In this document: positions 34,087 through 42,434 of the stretch, one piece after another
Numbering within the stretch: the stretch's first letter is position 1
Layout: each line of letters begins with the position of its first letter
NCBI RefSeq assembly: GCF_001911425.1
Contig: NZ_MPPL01000001.1
Location: 1,753,172-1,817,171, forward strand
DNA from: Mucilaginibacter polytrichastri
GTDB lineage: Bacteria; Bacteroidota; Bacteroidia; Sphingobacteriales; Sphingobacteriaceae
Direction: 5' to 3'
Length of the DNA: 64,000 nt
Translations under genes and position numbers: made by a program
Notes under the pieces: model-generated
Told to the model about the DNA's origin: nothing
The model's input: only the letters and a program-made list of their open reading frames with translations
Database searches by the model: none

Positions 34087-34302
34087 ATGAAATTATCAGG
34101 GACACAGGAAAAACGGTCGGTGAAAGCCGCCGAGGTCGTGGAAATTCTAAAACAAAATAACACCATCGTGAGCGAAAAAGAAGCAGAAAATATTTTGGAT
34201 TTCCTATATAAAATAGCGAACTTATCTATTGAAACAGTTCGAAACAAGGGGAATAAGGGTCAAAAACCGGAAAGACGGACACCCCGCAGATTATTTCGTT
34301 AG
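34087..34302 (+). CDS. small protein preceding the recombinase
   Basis: 71 residues from ATG 34087 (MKLSGTQEKRSVKAAEVVEI). It reads as two helices, AAEVVEILKQNNTIVSEKEA and NILDFLYKIANLSIETV, then a basic tail (KNKG... and PERRTPRRLFR). This looks like a small DNA-binding protein or a directionality-type factor. It precedes the recombinase by 40 bases and shares its strand. Family not known. Confidence 0.55.
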   Translation: MKLSGTQEKRSVKAAEVVEILKQNNTIVSEKEAENILDFLYKIANLSIETVRNKGNKGQKPERRTPRRLFR

Positions 34303-34341
34303 CAGCTGTTTATCAGACCAATAAATGAAAACCAAAAAGGA

Positions 34342-35922
34342 ATGAACATGAAAAAAGCTTGTCTTTATATCCGTGTGAGCACGGATGAACAGGCGGACAA
34401 AGGTTTCTCGCAGAGAGATCAGGAAGAACGCCTCCGAGCGCATTGCGCAAAAAACAATTTACAGGTCGAAAGAGTGATCTTCGAGGATTATTCCGCGAAA
34501 ACATTTAAACGACCAGAGTGGAAGAAGCTTTTGGAAGCAGCCAAGCAGTCCAGGGGACGGCGGTTTAATCAGGTGATATTTACCAAATGGGACAGGTTCA
34601 GCCGCAACACAGCCGATGCCTATCAAATGATCGGGATATTAGAAAAGATTGATGTAGAGCCGGTTGCCATCGAACAACCGTTAGACTTCGCGGTACCGGA
34701 AAGTAAATTGATGCTGGCCGTTTACCTTTCCATGCCGGAAGTCGAGAATGACCGCAGGGCATTGAACGTCGTTTACGGCATGCGCCGGGGCAAAAAAGAG
34801 GGCCGCTGGATGGGTAAGGCTTTGCCCGGCTATAAAAATAAGATCGCTGAAAACGGTAAGAAGTACATCGCCATCGATGAACCGGCGGCATCCCATATCC
34901 GGTGGATCTATAATGCTTTAGCAGAGAATATCTTTGCCGCTGAACATATCTGGATGCTGGCCAAAGAAAAGGGCTTTAAAACCAGCAGAAGCAGCTTTTG
35001 GGACCTAATCAGGAACCCTTGCTATTGCGGAAAGGTTACGGTTCCCAAGTTCAAAGATGAAGAAATGTACCTGGTAGATGGCGTACATGAGCCGTTGATT
35101 TCAGAGAGTTTGTTTTATAAGGTGATGGATATTTTGGATAGCCGTGCCCGTGTTCATATGACCGGTGCCAGGGTGGTATCAAGGCAGCCTATTCCGCTAA
35201 GGGGGTTTCTGCTCTGCCCGGAATGTGGCAGAAGTTTATGTGGCAGCTGTTCCAAAGGCAGAAAGAACCATTACTGGTATTATCATTGTACAGGGGGCTG
35301 TAAGGTGCGTTATACCGCTGAATCAACCAATGATGCTTTTGAAAAAGAATTGAAGGGGTTTATACCCAAAGCAGGGATGGCCGAAATATTCAAAATGGTA
35401 GTCTGTGATACTTACAACGAAGATTCGGCCTGGTATAAAACAGAAAAGAGAAGGATAATGGAAACGATCAGCCAGCAAACTACCCGAATGAATAAGTCGA
35501 GAGAACTGTTATTGAGTGATGTGATCGACGGAGATGATTTTAAGGTCATTAAAAAGGAGTGTGAGGACAGGATTATCCGGTTGCAGCTTGAATTGCAGGA
35601 ACTGGCAGGTAAGGTAGCAAATGGGCTGGATATGGATTTATTAGTCGATGAGGCAATAAATAATTTAAAAAATATCCACAATTTCTATTCCGAGGCCGAT
35701 ATTGAGGGAAAACGCTATATCGCGGGAATTTTTTATCCGGAAAAATGGATTTTTGACGGTCAACATCGAACCGCTAAAGTGAACGATTCTGCGATGCTAA
35801 TCTATCACATTAACAACAAGTTACAAAATTACAAAGCCGGAGTAAAAACTAATAAAAGTCTATACTCCGGCAATGTACCCAGCGCCGGAGTCGAACCGGC
35901 ACGGTTTCCCACAGGTGTTTGA
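34342..35922 (+). CDS. large serine recombinase (ICE integrase)
   Basis: 526 residues. Resolvase domain with the nucleophile Ser13 in YIRVSTDEQADKG, then the Recombinase domain (MRRGKKEGRWMGKALPGYKN) and a zinc ribbon CPECGRSLCGSCSKG near residue 292, then a coiled-coil region (ISQQTTRMNKSRELLLSDVI). The last 16 codons, including PSAGVEPARFPTGV, are simply the antisense of tRNA-Leu, so the native C-terminus is set by the attachment site. The second ATG at 34348 has a well-placed AAGGA. It should excise and integrate the element. Confidence 0.92.
   Translation: MNMKKACLYIRVSTDEQADKGFSQRDQEERLRAHCAKNNLQVERVIFEDYSAKTFKRPEWKKLLEAAKQSRGRRFNQVIFTKWDRFSRNTADAYQMIGILEKIDVEPVAIEQPLDFAVPESKLMLAVYLSMPEVENDRRALNVVYGMRRGKKEGRWMGKALPGYKNKIAENGKKYIAIDEPAASHIRWIYNALAENIFAAEHIWMLAKEKGFKTSRSSFWDLIRNPCYCGKVTVPKFKDEEMYLVDGVHEPLISESLFYKVMDILDSRARVHMTGARVVSRQPIPLRGFLLCPECGRSLCGSCSKGRKNHYWYYHCTGGCKVRYTAESTNDAFEKELKGFIPKAGMAEIFKMVVCDTYNEDSAWYKTEKRRIMETISQQTTRMNKSRELLLSDVIDGDDFKVIKKECEDRIIRLQLELQELAGKVANGLDMDLLVDEAINNLKNIHNFYSEADIEGKRYIAGIFYPEKWIFDGQHRTAKVNDSAMLIYHINNKLQNYKAGVKTNKSLYSGNVPSAGVEPARFPTGV
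35838..35870. repeat. inverted repeat CCGGAGTA...TACTCCGG next to the tRNA
   Basis: 8-bp arms, 17-base spacer, six bases from the tRNA 3' end. It could be a recombinase-binding arm of the attachment site or part of a hairpin. It lies in the 3' end of the recombinase gene. Confidence 0.45.
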
Positions 35923-35955
35923 GACCAGCGCGTCTACCAATTCCGCCAGCTGGGC
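35876..35955 (-). tRNA. tRNA-Leu (anticodon CAA), ICE attachment target
   Basis: 80 bases with acceptor GCCCAGC/GCTGGGT (a terminal G-U), D-stem GCG/CGC, anticodon loop CTCAAAC (CAA), class II variable arm of 11 bases, T-stem GCCGG/CCGGC and discriminator A. No CCA is encoded. The anticodon stem CTGGT/ACCTG has a U-U mismatch at positions 28-42. The 3' end faces the ICE, so the recombinase presumably integrates at the 3' half. Ten bases separate it from hscB, on the same strand. Confidence 0.9.
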
Positions 35956-35965
35956 ATTCCGGTTG

Positions 35966-36493
35966 TCATAACCGGGCTGCAAATGTATCTAAAGTCTCTT
36001 TAATCCGCAACAAATATTTCTGTCTGTAGTAAATATCTGCAATTCCGTTTAACCGACTCTCTTTTGCAGTGTCATCAAGTTGCTGATAGTCTGATGTTAA
36101 TGCTTCGAGGCTTTCCTGTAAATTATTTTCAATTATTTGTACTTCGGCCGTAATTTTGCCTAATTGTTCGCTGTCATCTACCTCCATTAACCGTTCATTA
36201 ATGTCCATCATCTCCATTAAAAAGTCGCCGGGTAATTGTGGCTTGGCACCTTCTTGTAATAAATCATGCTGTTTTAGCACGTAGGCCAAGCGTTTATTGG
36301 GGTCGGAGAGGGTTTGATAGGCCTTATTATTAATGGTTGATAATTCTAATATTTCCTGTTGGCGTTCATCGCTTTCATTGGCATAAAAATCGGGATGATA
36401 TTTTTTGCTCAAGTCGTAAAATTGTTTTTTAAGCTTCGCCTGGTCAACATGGAAAGATTCTGGTATATCGTAAAATTCAAAAAAATTAATCAT
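35966..36493 (-). CDS. hscB: Fe-S cluster assembly co-chaperone HscB
   Basis: 175 residues from ATG 36493 (MINFFEFYDIPESFHVDQAK); a longer frame to 36535 gives an unlikely extension. J-domain with the HPD motif in YHPDFYANE, then AYQTLSDPNKRLAYVLKQHD, and the HscB C-terminal region LMEMMDINERLMEVD. It recruits the HscA chaperone to IscU for iron-sulfur transfer. Neither hscA nor isc genes lie next to it here; it is adjacent to tRNA-Leu and divergent from kdsA. Confidence 0.88.
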   Translation of the reverse strand: MINFFEFYDIPESFHVDQAKLKKQFYDLSKKYHPDFYANESDERQQEILELSTINNKAYQTLSDPNKRLAYVLKQHDLLQEGAKPQLPGDFLMEMMDINERLMEVDDSEQLGKITAEVQIIENNLQESLEALTSDYQQLDDTAKESRLNGIADIYYRQKYLLRIKETLDTFAARL

Positions 36494-36670
36494 ATCGGTT
36501 GTATGTTGTCGGTTGTTAGCCAACCAGTGATGCACAAATGTAATACTTACTGTTTAAGGTATACATCATACCATGGTAACTTGTTTATGCGTTAGCTTAA
36601 ATCAGGCAACTGATAACAGGCAGCTGACAAGTAAAAAAAATCATCATCTTTGTAATTATACAACAACACT

Positions 36671-37447
36671 ATGCTATTTGAACAAATACAGCAGGGGCCA
36701 TTTTTTATACTGGGCCCATGCGTAATGGAAAATCAGGAATTACTATATACCGTAGCCGAGAAGGTTGCCACTATAGGCCAAAAATATAACGTACCGGTTA
36801 TTTTTAAATCATCTTACGATAAAGCTAACCGTACTTCAATTCACTCGTACCGCGGCCCGGGGTTAGAAAAGGGCATGGAGATGCTGCAAAAGATAAAAGA
36901 ACAGTTTAATCTGCCTGTTACTACAGATATACATGAAAGTTACCAGGCCGCCCCGGTGGCCGAAGTGGCCGATATTTTACAGATCCCGGCTTTTTTATGC
37001 CGGCAAACGGATCTATTGGTAGCAGCCGCCAAAACAGGGAAAATAGTTAACGTAAAAAAAGCACAGTTTCTATCGGGTCAGGATATGGAGTACCCAGCCC
37101 AAAAGGTGGTTGAAGCGGGCAACAACCAGGTAATATTAACCGAGCGTGGCAACATGTATGGGTACAATAACCTGGCGGTAGATTTCCGCAATATTTACGA
37201 CATGAAAAAATTTGGCTTCCCGGTATGTATGGACTGTACGCATTCTGTACAGCGCCCCGGTGGGGCAGGCGGCAAAACCGGCGGCGACCGTACCTTTGTG
37301 CCCATGATGGCCCTTGCTGCTAAAGCATTTGGTACAACCGGTTACTTTATGGAAACACACCCAGACCCGGACCACGCCTTAAGCGACGGCCCTAACCAGG
37401 TTAAACTGGAAAACATTGAAGAAATCATCAAATCATTGTTAGGCTAA
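36671..37447 (+). CDS. kdsA: 3-deoxy-8-phosphooctulonate synthase (KdsA)
   Basis: 258 residues. FFILGPCVMEN carries Cys17, which marks the metal-dependent class of Kdo8P synthases (the non-metal class has Asn here). Other conserved parts: FKSSYDKANRTSIHSYRGPG, TDIHE, FLCRQTD, MDCTHSVQRPGG and METHPDPDHALSDGPNQ. It condenses PEP with arabinose-5-phosphate to Kdo-8-phosphate for lipopolysaccharide. kdsD follows four bases after its stop, so the substrate-making enzyme is co-expressed. Confidence 0.95.
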   Translation: MLFEQIQQGPFFILGPCVMENQELLYTVAEKVATIGQKYNVPVIFKSSYDKANRTSIHSYRGPGLEKGMEMLQKIKEQFNLPVTTDIHESYQAAPVAEVADILQIPAFLCRQTDLLVAAAKTGKIVNVKKAQFLSGQDMEYPAQKVVEAGNNQVILTERGNMYGYNNLAVDFRNIYDMKKFGFPVCMDCTHSVQRPGGAGGKTGGDRTFVPMMALAAKAFGTTGYFMETHPDPDHALSDGPNQVKLENIEEIIKSLLG

Positions 37448-37451
37448 TACC

Positions 37452-38387
37452 ATGAATGATATAGCCAAAAGGGTATTTGATATTGAAATAGAATCTTTAA
37501 GGCATGTAGCCGATATGATTGACGATAGCTTTACCAACACGGTAAAGGCAATATTAAATACCGAGGGTAAGCTTATTGTAGCCGGTATTGGTAAATCCGG
37601 ACTTATAGGTAAAAAGATTGCTGCAACCCTGGCTAGTACAGGCACACCAAGTTTCTTTTTGCACCCGGGCGAAGCCTTTCATGGTGATTTGGGTATGGTG
37701 GAATCTAAAGATGCCATTATACTGATTTCCTATTCGGGCGAAACCGACGAGTTATTAAAAATTATTCCGTTTTTAAAGTGGAATGGCAATCTGATCATTT
37801 GCATAACCGGTAATAGAGAGTCTACCCTGGCTAAAAATAGCGATCACCACCTGGCTGTTGCCGTTACCCGCGAGGCTTGCCCGCTGGCATTGGCGCCAAC
37901 ATCATCTACCACGGCAACGCTGGTAATGGGCGATGCCCTGGCTATTGCCTTAATGGAAGCCAGGGATTTTAAACCTGATGATTTTGCCCGTTTTCATCCC
38001 GGGGGAAATTTGGGCCGCAGGCTGCTTACCAGGGTTAAAGAAGTAATGCAGCGCGACATTATGCCTTTTATTAAAGAAGATGCCGCATTTACAGATCTGT
38101 TGCTCAAAATGTCTGAGGGCCGTTTGGGGATGGTTATTGTAGGCGCGGCCAATGAAGTTAAAGGTGTTATTACAGATGGAGACCTGCGGCGCGCATTATT
38201 AAAGCACGCTAACCTTGCCGATTTAAAAATAAGTGAGATTATGACCACCGCGCCAATTATTATTGACGAAAACGTATTGGTGGATGAAGCCGAGCAAATA
38301 ATGATGCAAAAAAAGATCACCACTGTTTTGGTAGGGTCGGCAACAGCGCACACGGTTAGTGGCGTGTATCAGATATACAATAGATAA
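37452..38387 (+). CDS. kdsD: arabinose-5-phosphate isomerase KdsD/KpsF
   Basis: 311 residues. A SIS domain (GIGKSGLIGKKIAATLASTG through ILISYSGETDELLKIIPFLK and LAPTSSTTATLVMGDALAIA) is followed by two CBS domains (residues about 200-311, e.g. MQRDIMPFIKEDAAFTDLL and ISEIMTTAPIIIDENVLVDE). It converts ribulose-5-phosphate to arabinose-5-phosphate, the KdsA substrate. It is in operon with kdsA. Confidence 0.95.
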   Translation: MNDIAKRVFDIEIESLRHVADMIDDSFTNTVKAILNTEGKLIVAGIGKSGLIGKKIAATLASTGTPSFFLHPGEAFHGDLGMVESKDAIILISYSGETDELLKIIPFLKWNGNLIICITGNRESTLAKNSDHHLAVAVTREACPLALAPTSSTTATLVMGDALAIALMEARDFKPDDFARFHPGGNLGRRLLTRVKEVMQRDIMPFIKEDAAFTDLLLKMSEGRLGMVIVGAANEVKGVITDGDLRRALLKHANLADLKISEIMTTAPIIIDENVLVDEAEQIMMQKKITTVLVGSATAHTVSGVYQIYNR

Positions 38388-38612
38388 TTTTTCTAATTGG
38401 GTGATGCTGCCTTGTTAAATCCTTATAAGATAGCATTTTTATTGATAAGCAAGTGCGGTAAAAATTGAAATCAGCACATGTTTTTTATTTATATATTAAA
38501 AATTTGATAAGTATCCGGGCATTTAATTTTCATTGTCATTTTCATCTCAAATAATTATATTATTTTAGCGGTGCATTTACTTTCAACCACATATTAACTT
38601 GTTGGGATTTAT

Positions 38613-40016
38613 ATGATTCACAGATACGCTACGTTTATCAAAGCTATTAATTTAACTATTGACTATATTATTCTTAATATAAGCATGGTTATAGCTTATC
38701 TTATCGTAGATAAATCATTCATTATGTGGATAAATAATAAAAATTATTTACCTATAGTGTTGGTTTTTAATCTGATATGGCTTTTGTCTGCAAATATTTC
38801 GGGGTTATATGAATCTGTATTAAATAAAGATTCTATAAATACTTATCGCAGTGTATTTAAAACCTACCTTATATTTGTAGGTTTAATATGCGTTACCATC
38901 ATCATCATTATTGGTACCAAAGCATATTTCATAACCCGCGAATATCTTTTCGCCGCCATCGCCTTATTTGGCTTTCTTTTAGGGATCTGGAAATTAATAT
39001 TCCTTACCATTCGCCGTGGCGACAGGCGCGTTTTAATGGATAAAAGGAATGTAATTATTGTTGGTGCAGGCCGTGTTGGTCTTGATCTGTATAACTATTT
39101 TAGAACTAACCCCGACAGAGGTTATAACATGATTGGTTTTTTTGATGATGACCCTGCCAGAGTGAGCAACGCTGAGCTTTTTTTGGGTAAAACTGATGCT
39201 TGTTTAGAATATGTAATATCGAACAAGGTGCATGAAATATTTTGCGCCCTGCCCAGCACCGAAGCCAAATCTATAGAAAGATTGATGATGGAGGCAGATA
39301 AAAACATGATTCGCTTTAAACTAGTGCCTGAGTATTATAGCTATAGTAACAGGCCAACCCTGGTGCAAAGTTTCGGTCATATACCCGTTATATCATTGCG
39401 GCCAGAGCCTTTGGAGAGCGTGCTTAATCGCTTTATCAAACGTGTTTTCGATATTGTGTTTTCTTTGGGCATCTTATTGTTTGTATTTAGCTGGTTGTTT
39501 CCTATACTGGCCATTATTATTAAATTACAATCACGCGGGCCGGTGTTTTTTATGCAGGTACGTTCTGGACGCGAAAATGAGAACTTTAAGTGCTATAAGT
39601 TTCGCAGCATGAAGGTTAACAAAGATTCTGACAAAAAGCAGGCTACCCGTAATGATAGCCGTATTACCAAGATAGGGGCATTTATGCGCCGCACCAATAT
39701 CGATGAATTGCCACAGTTTTTTAACGTGCTAATTGGTAACATGTCTGTAGTTGGCCCAAGGCCGCACATGGTAAGCCATACCGAACAATATTCAAAAGAG
39801 ATTGAGAAATACATGGTTAGGCATTTTCTTAAACCGGGTATTACCGGTTGGGCGCAGGTAAACGGTTTTCGTGGTGAAACTAAAAATACAGAAGCTATGG
39901 AAAACAGGGTAGAGGCTGATGTTTGGTACCTCGAAAACTGGTCGTTCCTACTGGATTTGAAGATTATCTTTTTAACCTTTTGGAGTACTGCCAAAGGTGA
40001 TAAAAATGCCTTCTAA
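38613..40016 (+). CDS. undecaprenyl-phosphate sugar transferase (WcaJ-like)
   Basis: 467 residues. Four or five N-terminal membrane spans (FKTYLIFVGLICVTIIIII, LFAAIALFGFLLGIWKLIF), a Rossmann-like segment (VIIVGAGRVGLDLYNYF), then a hydrophobic hairpin and the bacterial sugar-transferase domain (GPVFFMQVRSGRENENFKCY, KFRSMK, TRNDSRITKIGAFMRRTNID, ELPQFFNVLIGNMSVVGPRP). It starts exopolysaccharide or O-antigen chains on the lipid carrier. The next gene overlaps its 3' end, suggesting co-translation. Confidence 0.92.
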   Translation: MIHRYATFIKAINLTIDYIILNISMVIAYLIVDKSFIMWINNKNYLPIVLVFNLIWLLSANISGLYESVLNKDSINTYRSVFKTYLIFVGLICVTIIIIIGTKAYFITREYLFAAIALFGFLLGIWKLIFLTIRRGDRRVLMDKRNVIIVGAGRVGLDLYNYFRTNPDRGYNMIGFFDDDPARVSNAELFLGKTDACLEYVISNKVHEIFCALPSTEAKSIERLMMEADKNMIRFKLVPEYYSYSNRPTLVQSFGHIPVISLRPEPLESVLNRFIKRVFDIVFSLGILLFVFSWLFPILAIIIKLQSRGPVFFMQVRSGRENENFKCYKFRSMKVNKDSDKKQATRNDSRITKIGAFMRRTNIDELPQFFNVLIGNMSVVGPRPHMVSHTEQYSKEIEKYMVRHFLKPGITGWAQVNGFRGETKNTEAMENRVEADVWYLENWSFLLDLKIIFLTFWSTAKGDKNAF

Positions 40017-40806
40017 AGGGGTTTATGTCGATCAGCTTGGCCGCGAAGTATACATACCCGCTATACCGCAACGAATAATTTCTATTGTCCCATCACAAAC
40101 CGAATTATTGTTTGATCTGGGTTTACAGCAACAGATTGTAGGTGTAACCAGGTTCTGCATTTATCCAGCTAATAAGGTCCAGTCTAAAACTAAAATTGGC
40201 GGTACCAAACAACTTAACATTGAGCAGATTAAAAGCCTGCAGCCCGATCTGATCATTGCTAATAAGGAAGAGAATGAGCGCAGCCAGGTAGAAGAATTAA
40301 TGAAACACTTCCCGGTTTGGATAAGTGATATCAGTAACCTGGATGATGCTTTGCAAATGATCTGTAAGGTAGGAGAGATTACTCGCAAGGCTGCAAAAGC
40401 CCAGCAAATAATTATAGATGTAACCCAAGCATTTAATGGCCTTAAATCGGCTAAAAAGCAACTATCTGTGGCTTACCTTATTTGGCGCAAACCTTATATG
40501 ATGGCCGGAAAAGAAACTTTTATTGATAACATGCTAGCCCATTGTGGGTTTATTAACTGTACAGATAAAGGCCGCTACCCCGAAATTGATGCGCCAGCTT
40601 TAGCAGCACTTAACCCCGACGTAGTTTTGTTATCTTCAGAGCCATATCCTTTTAAACAAAAGCACATTGATGAATTTAAGGAATTTTTACCTAATGCCAG
40701 GATCGGTCTGGTTGATGGCGAAATGTTTTCGTGGTATGGCAGCAGATTGCAATATGCGGTTGGATACTTTGCCGGAATAATTAAAATGCTTGAAAATCAG
40801 CCTTAA
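40006..40806 (+). CDS. helical-backbone metal-receptor protein (BtuF/FepB-like), no signal peptide
   Basis: 266 residues from ATG 40006; a GTG at 39997 is also possible. PQRIISIVPSQTELLFDLGL and VGVTRFCIYPANK, then IKSLQPDLIIANKEENERSQ and LAALNPDVVLLSSEPYPFK match the substrate-binding domain of vitamin B12/siderophore ABC transporters. No signal peptide or lipobox is present, so it would be cytoplasmic, a known variant in Bacteroidota of unclear role. It overlaps the sugar-transferase stop by 11 bases. Confidence 0.85.
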   Translation: MPSKGVYVDQLGREVYIPAIPQRIISIVPSQTELLFDLGLQQQIVGVTRFCIYPANKVQSKTKIGGTKQLNIEQIKSLQPDLIIANKEENERSQVEELMKHFPVWISDISNLDDALQMICKVGEITRKAAKAQQIIIDVTQAFNGLKSAKKQLSVAYLIWRKPYMMAGKETFIDNMLAHCGFINCTDKGRYPEIDAPALAALNPDVVLLSSEPYPFKQKHIDEFKEFLPNARIGLVDGEMFSWYGSRLQYAVGYFAGIIKMLENQP

Positions 40807-40827
40807 AGCAATTAATTGTAAAAAAGA

Positions 40828-40858
40828 TTGCGAAAGCTAGCGCAGAAGTATATCTTTG
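40828..40858 (+). promoter_or_regulatory. promoter of tRNA-Leu(UAG)
   Basis: TATCTTTG at 40851-40858 is an exact TAnnTTTG -7 box; a TTG at 40828-40830 lies 20 bases upstream. The tRNA starts at 40876, so the leader would be about 10 bases. Confidence 0.65.
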
Positions 40859-40875
40859 CAATCTCAAAAATAAAC

Positions 40876-40960
40876 GCGGAAGTGGCGTAATTGGTAGCCG
40901 CACCAGACTTAGGATCTGGCGCTTCACGGCGTGGGGGTTCGAGTCCCTTCTTCCGCACCA
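40876..40960 (+). tRNA. tRNA-Leu (anticodon UAG)
   Basis: 85 bases including an encoded CCA at 40958-40960. Acceptor GCGGAAG/CTTCCGC is perfectly paired; anticodon stem CCAGA/TCTGG encloses loop CTTAGGA with anticodon UAG; class II variable arm; T-loop TTCGAGT. Followed by a strong terminator at 40984. Confidence 0.97.
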
Positions 40961-40983
40961 AATGGGATAAGTTAAATTCCGGA

Positions 40984-41018
40984 AAGGGTTGCTCCACAAA
41001 GAGCAGCCCTTTTTTTTG
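40984..41018 (+). terminator. terminator of tRNA-Leu(UAG)
   Basis: AAGGGTTGCTC, loop CACAAA, GAGCAGCCCTT (one G-T pair in an 11-bp stem), followed by a run of eight T. Confidence 0.85.
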
Positions 41019-41158
41019 TTTAATCATGATTAGGTTTTGGTAAGTTCCGCTTGATCCATCATTTACCCCCAGGCAGATTTATGTTATCGCCCATACTAAT
41101 AAGATTTCTTTACAAAGTTTACATTTTTATTTACAATCGAATTTCCCTTTGGTGAAAG

Positions 41159-41193
41159 ATATCAAAGTAATTTCGCCGGATCAACTTTGATAT
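41159..41193. repeat. perfect 10-bp inverted repeat upstream of the propeller lipoprotein
   Basis: ATATCAAAGT, 15-base spacer, ACTTTGATAT. It lies about 95 bases before the ATG of the beta-propeller gene within a 268-base gene-free stretch. No T-run follows, so an operator or mRNA leader element is more likely than a terminator. Confidence 0.5.
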
Positions 41194-41286
41194 GAAAAAC
41201 GGCTTAGTGTTTTGCTGAAAAATGAAAGAAGAGAGCTGCATTAACCGTTATTGAATCGTGCAACCACTACCAATATTAATTAAATT

Positions 41287-42321
41287 ATGAAATACATACA
41301 CCTGTATGCTTTGTTCTTCATGTTTGTTTTTTACACTTCCTGTGTACAAAATCAAACAGAAGGAAAAATCATGATCAACTCCGAAACCAACGGTGTAATT
41401 ACCGCCCACGGACCTGAAAGGATAACTCGAAATCTCATACAAGATAGAAAGGGCAACATTTGGATTGCTGCATTTGATGGTATTTTTCGGTACGATGGAA
41501 AGTCTTTTACTAATATTACAAGTAAAATTAGTTCTGCCCGCTTCTTTTCTGTTTTGGAGGATAGGAAAGGCAACTTATGGTTCGGTTCTATCGGCTCAGG
41601 TGTTTATCGTTATGAAGGGAAATCCTTTACAAATTTCACAACCGGGGAGGGGCTTCTTAATAATGAAGTTACAAGTATTTATGAAGATAAAAAAGGCAAC
41701 ATCTGGTTCGGTGTTTCTGGGGGAACAAGCTGTTACGATGGGAAGACCTTTCGAAACTATATCTCAGATGGAAATACCATTAAAGAGGATCGGATAGGGA
41801 AGACTTTTTCGATTAGACAAAATAATGCTGTTAATACTATCATTGAAGACAAACGAGGGGGATTTTGGTTTGGTGCAAATGGCGTGTTTCGATACGATGG
41901 AAAGTCCTTTACAGCTTTCATCCATAACGGTAAACCCTTTAAGAATGTTCGTTCTATCATCGAGGATAAAAAAGGAAATATTTGGCTAGGCGGAGCTGAT
42001 GGCCTTTGGCGTTATGATGGCAGTACATTTACCAATTTTACGCAAAATTTTGTCGGTCATATTTACGAAGATAGAAAAGGAAATATTTGGACTAGTTCAC
42101 AAAGCGCTAATGAAGGCAGGTGTATACTTTCCCGCTATGATGAAAAGTCATTGAACGATAAAGAGCCAACTGTAAGCGAAATAATGTCGAAATATGAAGG
42201 TAACAAAGGAATGATATTTGGAATTTTAGAAGCTAATGATGGAAGTATTTGGTTTGGCACTATGGTGGATGGGGTGTGTCGTTATGATGGAAAGACAATA
42301 ACCTACTTTAAAAGCAAATAG
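41287..42321 (+). CDS. two-component-regulator-type beta-propeller lipoprotein
   Basis: 344 residues. Signal peptide with lipobox (LFFMFVFYTSC) and about seven repeats of the two-component-propeller (Reg_prop) type: SILEDRKGNLWFG-like units each followed by GVYRYEGKSFTNF-like strands. In hybrid sensors such propellers sense extracellular ligands; here no kinase follows, so the protein is a stand-alone surface or periplasmic propeller. Ligand unknown. Confidence 0.82.
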   Translation: MKYIHLYALFFMFVFYTSCVQNQTEGKIMINSETNGVITAHGPERITRNLIQDRKGNIWIAAFDGIFRYDGKSFTNITSKISSARFFSVLEDRKGNLWFGSIGSGVYRYEGKSFTNFTTGEGLLNNEVTSIYEDKKGNIWFGVSGGTSCYDGKTFRNYISDGNTIKEDRIGKTFSIRQNNAVNTIIEDKRGGFWFGANGVFRYDGKSFTAFIHNGKPFKNVRSIIEDKKGNIWLGGADGLWRYDGSTFTNFTQNFVGHIYEDRKGNIWTSSQSANEGRCILSRYDEKSLNDKEPTVSEIMSKYEGNKGMIFGILEANDGSIWFGTMVDGVCRYDGKTITYFKSK

Positions 42322-42434
42322 GCTAAAAATTAACTTGAACTTGCTTGGTAAAACCAACTCAACGAATTCCCTCAACAAAACTTTCCGCTTCATTTATATT
42401 GATAAACTTTCTTCATATTAATATCCTTAGCTGA

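Noticed and set aside
34063..34105. Longer start for the small protein before the recombinase
   Set aside because: The extended start adds residues with no function and lies over the dyad region; the ATG at 34087 is more plausible.
1..35955. A CRISPR array in the ICE
   Set aside because: No set of three or more equally spaced direct repeats was found by eye; dyads seen are palindromes, not arrays.
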